Source of the DNA: Paenibacillus terrae
Lineage (GTDB): Bacteria > Bacillota > Bacilli > Paenibacillales > Paenibacillaceae
NCBI RefSeq assembly: GCF_005217525.1
Contig: NZ_PNXQ01000014.1
Location: 335,353-399,352 of the forward strand
Direction of reading: 5' to 3'
DNA length: 64,000 nt
Positions 54,845 to 63,155 of this stretch are shown here, in pieces. The translations under genes were made by a program, and so were the position numbers. The notes under the pieces were generated by a model. It was not told the origin of the DNA. It saw nothing but the letters and a program-made list of their open reading frames with translations, and did no database searches. Each line of letters opens with the position of its first letter. Within the stretch, counting starts at the first letter, position 1.

Positions 54845-55217
54845 CCGGATAACGGTCGGACGTCTTTTTCCCGCCAATGTCCCTCCGGCAGCAATCTCGC
54901 AGAACCGGGTAAATCCAGTACCTAAGGATGGTAGGCCATTCGGACAGGTGTTGCAGGATCAAGTACTAAAGCTGAGCAACCATGCAGCAAAGCGCTTGGA
55001 ACAGCGGGGGATAGAACTGAGAAGTGACCAGATGGCGAAGATTAACTCCGCTGTGGATAAAGCAGCTGCCAAAGGCGCCAAAGAATCATTGATTTTAATG
55101 CAGGATATGGCGTTGATCGTAAGTGTGCCCAACCGGACAGTAGTTACCGCGATGGATAAGCAATCCATGCAGGATAACGTATTTACGCAAATTGATAGTG
55201 CCGTTATTATTTCATAG
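54837..55217 (+). CDS. Flagellar operon protein (TIGR02530-type, function unknown)
   Basis: 126 residues from the ATG at 54837, inside the end of flgD. The pattern SNHAAKRLEQRGIELRSDQ ... INSAVDKAAAKGAKESLILM and VVTAMDKQSMQDNVFTQIDSAVII is that of the small protein found between flgD and the hook gene in many Firmicutes. No membrane segment or signal. A role in hook assembly is assumed only from position. Confidence 0.8.
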   Translation: MNDRITVGRLFPANVPPAAISQNRVNPVPKDGRPFGQVLQDQVLKLSNHAAKRLEQRGIELRSDQMAKINSAVDKAAAKGAKESLILMQDMALIVSVPNRTVVTAMDKQSMQDNVFTQIDSAVIIS

Positions 55218-55322
55218 AAAATTTAGCAAGAAGTGGCTGGCCCGAGCAGGAAAGTCATGAAGAAGCCGCGGATCGACTGATGCGGTTAATCGAGCAAGCA
55301 TTCAGAGGAGGATTTATACTCA

Positions 55323-56132
55323 ATGTTGAGATCAATGTATTCGGGTGTATCGGGTATGAAGGGCTTTCAAACAAAGCTGGACGTTATCGGTAACAACATT
55401 GCAAACGTAAATACAACAGGCTTCAAGTCCAGCCGTGTCATGTTCAAGGATATTTTGAGCCAAACGAGTTCGGGCGCAAGTGCGCCGGACGGAACGACTA
55501 CTGCGGGACAAAATGCCAAGCAGGTCGGTTTAGGGGTATCGGTCAGTTCGATTGATACACTTCATCTTCCAGGTAGTGCCATGACTACGAACAATCCGAC
55601 AGATTTGCGGATTAACGGTGACGGATTTTTCCTGGTCAAAATGAATGATGCACAGGACATTCCTTATCTGACTCGCGCGGGTGATTTTCACGTGGATGCG
55701 AACCGAAATTTGGTTACCTCAGATGGCTTTTTCGTAGGAAATGCGGGTGGGGATCCAATCACACTTGCTGACAATGTGACATCGTTCTCTATCTCGCAGG
55801 ACGGTACGATTGTACAACAATTGGATGATGGCACAGTAGACAATGGCACGCAAATTGGTATAGCCAGAGTGACAAACCCCGAAGGCTTGGAGAAAATCGG
55901 AGGTAGCTTGTACCGTACCACGGTTAACTCCAACATTGATGCACTTGAGCCTGGAGTAGCTAATTCGGAGGGCCGGGGCGCTATCATTGCGGGCCAGTTG
56001 GAAATGTCCAACGTCGATTTGACAGGTGAATTTACCGAAATGATCGTGGCGCAGCGCGGCTTCCAGGCGAACTCGCGTATCATTACGACCTCGGATGAAG
56101 TGCTTCAGGAAGTTGTAAACTTGAAACGATAA
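55323..56132 (+). CDS. flgE: Flagellar hook-basal body protein (FlgE/FlgG; hook protein)
   Basis: 269 residues: MLRSMYSGVSGMKGFQTKLD at the N-terminus, NNIANVNTTGFKSSR, the beta-rich middle, and the C-terminal FTEMIVAQRGFQANSRIITTSDEVLQEVVNLKR. The B. subtilis gene at this place (long called flgG) encodes the hook; annotation may read flgG. AGAGGAGGATT upstream. Confidence 0.88.
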   Translation: MLRSMYSGVSGMKGFQTKLDVIGNNIANVNTTGFKSSRVMFKDILSQTSSGASAPDGTTTAGQNAKQVGLGVSVSSIDTLHLPGSAMTTNNPTDLRINGDGFFLVKMNDAQDIPYLTRAGDFHVDANRNLVTSDGFFVGNAGGDPITLADNVTSFSISQDGTIVQQLDDGTVDNGTQIGIARVTNPEGLEKIGGSLYRTTVNSNIDALEPGVANSEGRGAIIAGQLEMSNVDLTGEFTEMIVAQRGFQANSRIITTSDEVLQEVVNLKR

Positions 56133-56192
56133 TCGCATCTAAACGCGGGGAAGTAAAGGCTTCCCCGCTCCTATCAGGAGGTTGGTGTAACG

Positions 56193-56417
56193 ATGGTCCC
56201 GTTAACGCGGCTGAACGGCTCGCCTATGTGGCTTAATGCTCTGCTCATTGAGACTGTGGAGGAAACGCCGGATACATACGTCACTTTAGTGACGGGGAAA
56301 CGGTTGATTGTATTGGAAAAAGCGGCAGATGTCGTCTCCTTGATCAAGGGTTACAGCCGTGAAATCGGCATACATGCCGCCACGATAAAAGTGCAACAAA
56401 TGGAGGAAGACGAATGA
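56193..56417 (+). CDS. flbD: FlbD/SwrD family flagellar protein
   Basis: 74 residues, MVPLTRLNGSPMWLNALLIETVEETPDTYVTLVTGKR, matching FlbD (YlzI). The B. subtilis relative SwrD raises motor torque and is needed for swarming. ATCAGGAGGTTGG before the ATG. It overlaps fliL by 4 nt (ATGA). Confidence 0.92.
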   Translation: MVPLTRLNGSPMWLNALLIETVEETPDTYVTLVTGKRLIVLEKAADVVSLIKGYSREIGIHAATIKVQQMEEDE

Positions 56418-56887
56418 AAAAGATGCTGCCATGGCTCATTACAATTTTACTCGCGATTACTTTGATTGCAGGTGCGGCCTTTGTACTTATACCAGCGCTT
56501 AGTGGGAAGAAGTCGGAAGCCACTCCAAATGCGCAAGCCGCTCAAGCAGAACAGCTTCCCCGACTGTCGGCAGATGAATTAGTGGAAGTGAGTTCTGAAA
56601 TTACCGGTATCAAAACAAATTTGGCAGACGCTGATTATATTGTCCAAATGAACCTTTCCTTTCAATTAAACGATGCTAAAGCAAAGGAATCTTTTGAAAA
56701 AATCAAGGACATCAGTATAAAGCCAATCGTTATTCAATTACTTGCAGACACCAAGCCTGATGAGCTGAGAACAGCTAAAGGCCGGGACCAGTTCAGTGAC
56801 AAGCTGACGGATCTCATCAATAAGTCGCTCCCTGAAGGTCACCTGGGGAACGCCAAAATTACAGACTTTTTGCTGGCATCCATTTGA
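56414..56887 (+). CDS. fliL: Flagellar basal body-associated protein FliL
   Basis: 157 residues: an N-terminal membrane anchor (about 5-28) and an extracytoplasmic domain with ADYIVQMNLSFQLND, PIVIQLLADTKPDELRTAKGRDQF and a C-terminal LTDLINKSLPEG. Supports stators around the motor. Coupled to flbD by an ATGA overlap. Confidence 0.92.
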   Translation: MKKMLPWLITILLAITLIAGAAFVLIPALSGKKSEATPNAQAAQAEQLPRLSADELVEVSSEITGIKTNLADADYIVQMNLSFQLNDAKAKESFEKIKDISIKPIVIQLLADTKPDELRTAKGRDQFSDKLTDLINKSLPEGHLGNAKITDFLLASI

Positions 56888-56929
56888 TTCCAGGTGAACT
56901 TGTCAGAACATGTAAGGGGGTGAATAACA

Positions 56930-57928
56930 TTGGTGGATGTAATGTCGCAAGGGGAAATTGATGCCCTTTTAGCAGCTCTATCGTCTGGTGAAATGGATGC
57001 GGAAGAACTTAAAAAGGAAGATACCCAAAAGAAAGTTCGCGCTTATGACTTCAAAAGAGCGCTTCGGTTTTCTAAGGATCATATTCGGAGTTTGACGCGG
57101 ATACACGAAAATTTTGCGCGGTATCTGACCACTTATTTTTCAGCACAGCTTCGGACGTTTGTCCAAATTAATGTCGTTCAGGTGGAGCAGCTTCCTTATG
57201 ATGAATTCATTCGCTCCATTCCAAAAATGACCATTTTGAACATTTTTGAAGCCGAGCCGCTGGAAGGACGCATGGTGCTTGAGGTTCACCCGAACGTAGC
57301 TTTTGCAATGCTGGACAGGCTTCTCGGGGGAACCGGATCAGCGCCGTCCAAGGTTAACGCGTTGACAGAAATTGAGACGACAATCATGGAGCGGATTTTT
57401 AGTCGTACCTTTGACAGCCTGCAAGAGGCTTGGAAAACGGTATTGGATATTGAACCGCGTTTGGAGGCGATGGAAACCAATCCGCAGTTTATGCAGATTG
57501 TTTCACCAAATGAAACGATTGCTCTAATCTCACTTAGTACCAAAATTGGTGATACCACAGGGATGATTAACCTTTGTATCCCACACGTGGTATTGGAGCC
57601 GATTATGGCCAGACTGTCCACGCACCAGTGGTTTACATCCGAAAAGAAATCAAGGGCGCCTGAAGAAATTGACGCCTTGAGATTACGGGTCACGAAAGCA
57701 CAGCTTCCCATTATTGCCGAGCTAGGTGAATCCCGAATAAATGTGGCCGAGTTTTTGGGTCTTTCGGTGGGGGATGTCATTTCATTGAACAAACCCGTCA
57801 AGGAAGGGCTCTCCATCCGGGTGGGCGAAAAACTGAAATTCTTGGGAAGTCCCGGTATGGTAAAAGATCGTGTTGCCGTACAGATTGATGAAATTGTCAG
57901 CGAAGGAGTTGAAGAAATTGACGAGTAA
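56930..57928 (+). CDS. fliM: Flagellar motor switch protein FliM
   Basis: 332 residues. The N-terminal MSQGEIDALLAALSSGEMD is the CheY-P binding peptide; the middle domain (about 45-225) and a C-terminal SpoA domain (LPIIAELGESRINVAEFLGLSVGDVI) complete it. TTG start with AAGGGGGTGA about 6 nt upstream. C-ring component controlling rotation sense; the stop overlaps fliY by 11 nt. Confidence 0.95.
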   Translation: MVDVMSQGEIDALLAALSSGEMDAEELKKEDTQKKVRAYDFKRALRFSKDHIRSLTRIHENFARYLTTYFSAQLRTFVQINVVQVEQLPYDEFIRSIPKMTILNIFEAEPLEGRMVLEVHPNVAFAMLDRLLGGTGSAPSKVNALTEIETTIMERIFSRTFDSLQEAWKTVLDIEPRLEAMETNPQFMQIVSPNETIALISLSTKIGDTTGMINLCIPHVVLEPIMARLSTHQWFTSEKKSRAPEEIDALRLRVTKAQLPIIAELGESRINVAEFLGLSVGDVISLNKPVKEGLSIRVGEKLKFLGSPGMVKDRVAVQIDEIVSEGVEEIDE

Positions 57929-59225
57929 AGACTATTTGTCCCAGGAGGAAATTGATGCCCTGCTGAAACAGTCTGAAGCGGGCACGGATTCTACTCCCGC
58001 CAACAAGACCGTTGACGATTTTCTGACTCCTCTGGAGCAGGATGCTCTCGGAGAGATCGGTAATATTACGTTCGGCAGCGCAGCGACAGCTCTTTCCACA
58101 CTGCTCGGTCAAAAGGTTGATATTACAACCCCTAAAGTTTCAATTATTACCCGTTCTGAATTCGAAACAACTTTTCCTAAGCCGCACGTAGCGGTACATG
58201 TGAATTATGTAGATGGATTTGAGGGTATTAACTCGCTCGTGATCAAAAAGCGTGATGCGCAGGTCATAGCGGATTTGATGCTTGGCGGTGAAGGAAATCC
58301 GGTAGATGAAGAATTGAATGAAATTCATATCAGCGCTGTGCAGGAAGCGATGAACCAGATGATGGGCTCGTCGGCAACCTCAATGTCTACTATGTTTAAC
58401 CGTTTTGTTAATATTTCTCCACCTGGAATTGATATTTTGGATCCAATGCATGGTGATGGAGTATCCAGCCTGCCAGACGAACAGACGTTGATTACAGTAT
58501 CTTTCCGTTTGTTGATCGGTGACCTGATTGACTCTACATTGATGCAACTGTTGCCTGTGCATTTTGCTAAAAAGATGGTGAGCATTCTGATGAATGGCGG
58601 AGAGGAAGACGAGCAACCGCAAGCGTCCGCACAGCAAGTAGCTGCAACGGCCGCTCCAGAAGTGCCGCAACAAACCGAGATTCCGCAACAGCAACCCGCA
58701 CCAACGTATCAACAGCCACCGGTAGCCGCACAGGTGCCTGTACAGACGCCGCAGGATGCAGGTTATGGACAGCAACCGCCCATGTACCCTCAAGACCCGG
58801 GATACGGTCAGCAGGGAGCGCCAGGTTATGGAATGCCTGGAGGTGTCCCACCGCAGGCCCCATATGGAGCGCCTCATCATTATGGTTCGATACCGGGACG
58901 AAATGTAAATGTGCAGCCTGTACAATTTTCAAACTTGCAGTCCGGTGCATTTGCGCAAGTGGATGAAAACAATTTAAATTTATTGATGGACATTCCCCTT
59001 AGAGTCACCGTAGAATTAGGAAGGACCCAAAAGCAAATTAAAGATATTCTAGAGCTCTCACAAGGTTCAATTATTGAACTGGACAAGCTTGCTGGGGAGC
59101 CAGTAGACATTCTGGTTAACAACAAACTGATTGCCAAAGGTGAGGTTGTCGTAATCGATGAGAACTTCGGTGTGCGTGTGACGGATATTGTAAGCCAATG
59201 GGACCGTATTCAAAAATTACAATAA
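57918..59225 (+). CDS. fliY: Flagellar motor switch phosphatase FliY
   Basis: 435 residues. N-terminal CheY-binding peptide LSQEEIDALLKQSEAG, a CheC-like phosphatase region (ALGEIGNITFGSAATALSTLL and IHISAVQEAMNQMMGSSATSM hold the two E-X3-N motifs), a Pro/Gln/Gly-rich linker (about 230-330) and a FliN-like C-terminal domain (DIPLRVTVELGRTQKQIKDIL). C-ring subunit that dephosphorylates CheY-P. TTG at 57918 with AAGGAGTTG upstream. Confidence 0.93.
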   Translation: MTSKDYLSQEEIDALLKQSEAGTDSTPANKTVDDFLTPLEQDALGEIGNITFGSAATALSTLLGQKVDITTPKVSIITRSEFETTFPKPHVAVHVNYVDGFEGINSLVIKKRDAQVIADLMLGGEGNPVDEELNEIHISAVQEAMNQMMGSSATSMSTMFNRFVNISPPGIDILDPMHGDGVSSLPDEQTLITVSFRLLIGDLIDSTLMQLLPVHFAKKMVSILMNGGEEDEQPQASAQQVAATAAPEVPQQTEIPQQQPAPTYQQPPVAAQVPVQTPQDAGYGQQPPMYPQDPGYGQQGAPGYGMPGGVPPQAPYGAPHHYGSIPGRNVNVQPVQFSNLQSGAFAQVDENNLNLLMDIPLRVTVELGRTQKQIKDILELSQGSIIELDKLAGEPVDILVNNKLIAKGEVVVIDENFGVRVTDIVSQWDRIQKLQ

Positions 59226-59254
59226 TAGCATAATTTAGGGAGGATTTATTTCAG

Positions 59255-59620
59255 ATGGCAAACCGTATTTTGATCGTGGACGATGCTGCATTTATGAGAA
59301 TGATGATTCGGGACATCCTGTCCAAAAATGGATATGAAGTAGTAGGAGAGGCCCAGGATGGATCACAGGCTATTGAAAAATTCAAAGAGCTTCGTCCGGA
59401 CCTGATTACGATGGATATTACGATGCCCGAAATGGACGGCATTGCCGCTCTGAAGGAAATCAAAAAAATTGACGCGAACGCAAAGGTCATTATGTGTTCC
59501 GCGATGGGTCAGCAAGCGATGGTTATTGATGCCATCCAAGCAGGCGCAAAAGATTTTATTGTCAAGCCTTTCCAATCGGATCGGGTTATCGAAGCCATCA
59601 ACAAAACACTGGGTGTGTAA
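59255..59620 (+). CDS. cheY: Chemotaxis response regulator CheY
   Basis: 121-residue single receiver domain: acidic Asp 9/Asp 10 in ILIVDDAAFMR, phospho-acceptor Asp 54 in LITMDITMPEMDG, Ser 82 in MCSAMGQQ and Lys 104 in FIVKPF. Carries the signal from CheA (outside the window) to FliM and FliY, encoded immediately upstream. Confidence 0.96.
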   Translation: MANRILIVDDAAFMRMMIRDILSKNGYEVVGEAQDGSQAIEKFKELRPDLITMDITMPEMDGIAALKEIKKIDANAKVIMCSAMGQQAMVIDAIQAGAKDFIVKPFQSDRVIEAINKTLGV

Positions 59621-59632
59621 GGCGCATCCGGT

Positions 59633-60166
59633 ATGGATACACAACAGGGTGCCTCTGACGCACTGAGTACATCCAGCAATATAGGCAACATTGCCTGGGT
59701 CCTTATCGTGCTGATCTTTATCATCGTACTGATCGTGTACTTGATACGGTTTTTGAGTAAAAGAAATCAGAGCTGGTTCAGCAACCGCTCCGTTCGCATA
59801 CTGGGAGGTGTGGGGCTGGGCCCTAACAAATCCCTTCAGCTTGTTGAAGTTGGCAGCAGTGTGTACCTCATTGGTGTGGGAGAAGATATCCGGCTTGTTG
59901 ACAAAGTATCCGATCCTGAAGAAGTGGAGCAAATTTTGGCCGCACTGGAGCAAGAAGCTTCTCTGCAGCGCGGCCCAATTGCCCCGCTATTCGCTAAAAT
60001 TGCGGATAAGCTTCGACGGAACACCGCGGTACAGCAGCATCCTGAAGAGGAAACATCTTTTCACGAGATGTTCGAATCCAAGCTTCGGCAGATGCCGAAT
60101 CGTAAGGATAAACTCGAAAAGTTGCGCAATGAGGAGAATATTACAGATCGGTCGGGAGATTCATGA
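59633..60166 (+). CDS. fliO: Flagellar biosynthetic protein FliO (FliZ)
   Basis: 177 residues: one membrane segment (about 20-44), then FliO-type SVRILGGVGLGPNKSLQLVEVG and VYLIGVGEDIRLVDKVSD, and a charged C-terminus. Helps assemble the FliP ring of the export gate. No strong ribosome site; four-nt overlap with fliP. Confidence 0.88.
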   Translation: MDTQQGASDALSTSSNIGNIAWVLIVLIFIIVLIVYLIRFLSKRNQSWFSNRSVRILGGVGLGPNKSLQLVEVGSSVYLIGVGEDIRLVDKVSDPEEVEQILAALEQEASLQRGPIAPLFAKIADKLRRNTAVQQHPEEETSFHEMFESKLRQMPNRKDKLEKLRNEENITDRSGDS

Positions 60167-60918
60167 GAAAAAAGATTATACTTGCATGTTTGCTGCTTGT
60201 CTTATTCAGCTTCATTTCGGTGACGGCGGCCTCTGCGGAACCGATTCCGAACATTGATATTCAAGTCGGCAACTCGGATAAAGGACAGCCCGGTGCCACC
60301 TCGCTGTCTATTATTTTACTTATTACTGTCATCAGTGTAGCGCCCGCGTTGCTTGTGCTTATGACGAGCTTTACGCGAATTGTGATCGTACTGGGCTTTG
60401 TTCGCACCTCGCTGGGGACTCAGCAGATGCCACCTAACCAGGTGCTTGTCGGGCTGGCCCTGTTTCTTACCTTATTTATTATGGCGCCGACGTTCTCGGC
60501 TATGAACGAGACTGCGCTCCAGCCGTATCTCAAGGGGGATTTGACACAGTCTCAGGCGCTGGACAATGCTGCGGTACCCATCAAGACCTTTATGTTCTCT
60601 CATACACGGGAGAAGGATCTACTGCTCTTTATGAAATACACCAAGATGGAAAAACCGAAAGACTATCAGGATATTCCATTAACGGTGATGGTTCCGGCTT
60701 ATGCCATCAGTGAGTTAAAGACAGCATTTCAGATGGGCTTCATGATCTTCATACCGTTTTTGGTTATTGACATTGTGGTGGCGAGTACGCTCATGGCTAT
60801 GGGGATGATGATGCTGCCCCCAGTGATGATTTCGCTTCCTTTTAAAATACTGCTGTTTGTGCTCGTAGATGGTTGGTATCTGGTCGTCAAATCATTGCTT
60901 CTGAGCTTTAACACATGA
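60163..60918 (+). CDS. fliP: Flagellar export gate protein FliP
   Basis: 251 residues with a signal peptide (MRKKIILACLLLVLFSF, cleavage likely after ASA near 25), four further membrane segments, and signatures SFTRIVIVLGFVRTSLGTQQMPP-type (TRIVIVLGFVRTSLG) and the C-terminal LPFKILLFVLVDGW. Core of the FliPQR export pore. Confidence 0.95.
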   Translation: MRKKIILACLLLVLFSFISVTAASAEPIPNIDIQVGNSDKGQPGATSLSIILLITVISVAPALLVLMTSFTRIVIVLGFVRTSLGTQQMPPNQVLVGLALFLTLFIMAPTFSAMNETALQPYLKGDLTQSQALDNAAVPIKTFMFSHTREKDLLLFMKYTKMEKPKDYQDIPLTVMVPAYAISELKTAFQMGFMIFIPFLVIDIVVASTLMAMGMMMLPPVMISLPFKILLFVLVDGWYLVVKSLLLSFNT

Positions 60919-60955
60919 ATATTTCCCGTAGGGACAGCAATCAAGGAGGACGGCA

Positions 60956-61225
60956 ATGACTTCGGAGTTTATTATTTCTCTTGCCGGACAAGCGGTGTAC
61001 ACAGTGCTTAAAGTTAGCGCTCCGATGCTGATTTTGGGACTGGTCGTCGGTTTGATTATCAGTATTTTTCAGGCGACAACCCAAATTCAGGAGCAGACTT
61101 TGGCATTTGTTCCGAAGATTGTCGCCGTATTACTGGCATTGCTCTTGTTCGGACCTTGGATATTGACGACATTAGTGGATTTTACGTTTAACATTCTGGA
61201 CAATTTGTACAAATATATAGGTTAG
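60956..61225 (+). CDS. fliQ: Flagellar export gate protein FliQ
   Basis: 89 residues, two membrane hairpin helices: APMLILGLVVGLIISIFQATTQIQEQTL is the FliQ signature (shown in part by ISIFQATTQIQEQTL). AAGGAGGACGGC upstream. Part of FliPQR. Confidence 0.95.
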   Translation: MTSEFIISLAGQAVYTVLKVSAPMLILGLVVGLIISIFQATTQIQEQTLAFVPKIVAVLLALLLFGPWILTTLVDFTFNILDNLYKYIG

Positions 61226-61234
61226 GCTGAAGTT

Positions 61235-62020
61235 ATGGATATGTTGTTACAGAGCTTTCCTGTTTTCTTGCTGATTTTTTGTCGGATTACCTCGTTTTTT
61301 GTAGTAGCGCCTATATTTTCAACCCGAGGAGTACCTAGTACCTTTAAGGTCGGGATTTCTGGATTTCTCGCATTGATCGTGTATCTCACTTATGGTACGC
61401 ATCAGCAAGTACCGACGGATGCAGTGTATGTGCTGTTGGTAGGTCGCGAGGTGCTGATTGGATTGTTGCTGGGTTTTACCGCTTATTTATTCATGACAGC
61501 GATCCAAACCGCAGGTTCCTTTATTGACCTTCAGGTAGGTTTCGGGATGGCCAGTGTGTTTGACCCGATGACAGGAGCTTCGTCGCCTTTAACGGGAAAT
61601 TTCAAGTTTGCGATAGCCGTGTTGCTCTTTTTAAGCTTAAACGGGCATCATCACCTGATAAACGCTATTCTATACAGCTATGATTGGGTGCCGCTGACGA
61701 ATGATTTTTTTGTAAAGCTGTATGGAGGCAGTGTGACGGAATTTCTGATCCGTTCCTTTGCTGAATCTTTTATGCTGGCTTTTCAAATTGCTGCTCCTAT
61801 AGTAGTAGCTACTTTTTTAACGGATGTGGGACTCGGATTTTTGGCTAAAACGGCTCCGCAGTTTAACATTTTTGTTATTGGTGTGCCACTCAAAATTATT
61901 GTGGGACTGTTCATGTTACTGCTTCTGATGCCGAGTTTTGCTTTTATCTTCGAAAAATTGTTTACTGTGATGTTCGAATCCATGCGCAACTTGTTGGATA
62001 TTATGGGCAACCGTCCTTAA
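61235..62020 (+). CDS. fliR: Flagellar export gate protein FliR
   Basis: 261 residues with six or more hydrophobic segments; FCRITSFFVVAPIFSTRGVP at the N-terminus, GFGMASVFDPMTGASSP, and AAPIVVATFLTDVGLGFLAK. ATG 10 nt after fliQ. Completes the FliPQR pore and contacts FlhB. Confidence 0.94.
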   Translation: MDMLLQSFPVFLLIFCRITSFFVVAPIFSTRGVPSTFKVGISGFLALIVYLTYGTHQQVPTDAVYVLLVGREVLIGLLLGFTAYLFMTAIQTAGSFIDLQVGFGMASVFDPMTGASSPLTGNFKFAIAVLLFLSLNGHHHLINAILYSYDWVPLTNDFFVKLYGGSVTEFLIRSFAESFMLAFQIAAPIVVATFLTDVGLGFLAKTAPQFNIFVIGVPLKIIVGLFMLLLLMPSFAFIFEKLFTVMFESMRNLLDIMGNRP

Positions 62021-62043
62021 TATCTGGTTTGGAGGAACGTAGT

Positions 62044-63132
62044 TTGTCATTTAAATATGCTATGAACCTGCAGTTGTTCTCAGGGGAAAAAACGGAAAAA
62101 GCCACACCCAAAAAGAAACAAGATGCCAGGCAAAAGGGGCAGGTTGCCAAAAGTATGGAATTGCCCGCAGCAGGTGTCCTGCTGGTAACGTTTTTCGCCC
62201 TAATGATTTTTGGTGGGTATTTCAAGGATCATGCGGTTCGCTTGTTTCGGGATGTTTTTGTAAATCGGTTATTGATGGAAGTAACGCCGAACACTACAAT
62301 GCTCATGATGGGTGAGTATGGTGTGCAAATCATGATTATGCTGGCTCCTATTTTTATTGGGGCCATTGTCATCGGAATCGTGGCAAATTACATGCAGATC
62401 GGTTTCTTGTTAACCGGAGAGGGGATTACGCCCAAATTTAGCAAGATTGACCCGATTAAAGGATTTAAAAATATTTTTTCCATGCGGTCACTGGTCGAAT
62501 TCCTCAAATCTGTTTTAAAAATGACCGTGATCGGTTATCTGGTGTACGGCGTGCTGTGGAAAACAAAAGCAGACTTACCCAAGCTGGCCGAAATGTCCGG
62601 TGACCAGATGTTGAGCTTTGCGGCTTCATTAACAATGGAGCTGGGACTCAAAATTGGTGTGGTGCTGTTCGTTTTAGCAGTATTGGATTATATGTACCAA
62701 CGCTATGAGCATGAGAAAAACCTAAAAATGTCCAAACAGGACATCAAAGATGAATACAAGAAAATGGAAGGCGACCCGCTGATCAAAGGGAAAATTCGTG
62801 AACGACAGCGCCGAATGGCTATGCAGCGCATGATGCAGGAAGTTCCCAATGCAGATGTCATCATAACCAACCCTACGCACTTTGCTGTGGCTTTGAAATA
62901 TGACGGTTCGGAGATGGAAGCGCCGCAGATTATTGCGAAAGGGCAAGATTATTTAGCGCTCCGAATTAAGGAAATTGCCAAGCAAAATGGCGTTATAACG
63001 ATGGAAAACAAGCCGCTGGCACGGGCGCTGTTTCAAAGAGCCGAAATCGGGGATGCGATTCCAGCTGATCTGTTCCAGGCTGTTGCCGAAGTGCTGGCGT
63101 ATGTATATAAATTAAAAGGTAAAGTGAAATAA
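62044..63132 (+). CDS. flhB: Flagellar export switch protein FlhB
   Basis: 362 residues. LQLFSGEKTEKATPKKKQDA at the N-terminus, four membrane segments (about 35-205), then the cytoplasmic domain with the self-cleavage site NPTH in ITNPTHFAVALKYDG. TTG at 62044 with GGAGGAAC upstream; an earlier TTG at 62029 overlaps that site. Switches export specificity from hook to filament substrates with FliK. Its C-terminal domain has a stand-alone relative at 30635. Confidence 0.95.
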   Translation: MSFKYAMNLQLFSGEKTEKATPKKKQDARQKGQVAKSMELPAAGVLLVTFFALMIFGGYFKDHAVRLFRDVFVNRLLMEVTPNTTMLMMGEYGVQIMIMLAPIFIGAIVIGIVANYMQIGFLLTGEGITPKFSKIDPIKGFKNIFSMRSLVEFLKSVLKMTVIGYLVYGVLWKTKADLPKLAEMSGDQMLSFAASLTMELGLKIGVVLFVLAVLDYMYQRYEHEKNLKMSKQDIKDEYKKMEGDPLIKGKIRERQRRMAMQRMMQEVPNADVIITNPTHFAVALKYDGSEMEAPQIIAKGQDYLALRIKEIAKQNGVITMENKPLARALFQRAEIGDAIPADLFQAVAEVLAYVYKLKGKVK

Positions 63133-63155
63133 AGGGATCGGAGGCCAAGAGACCC

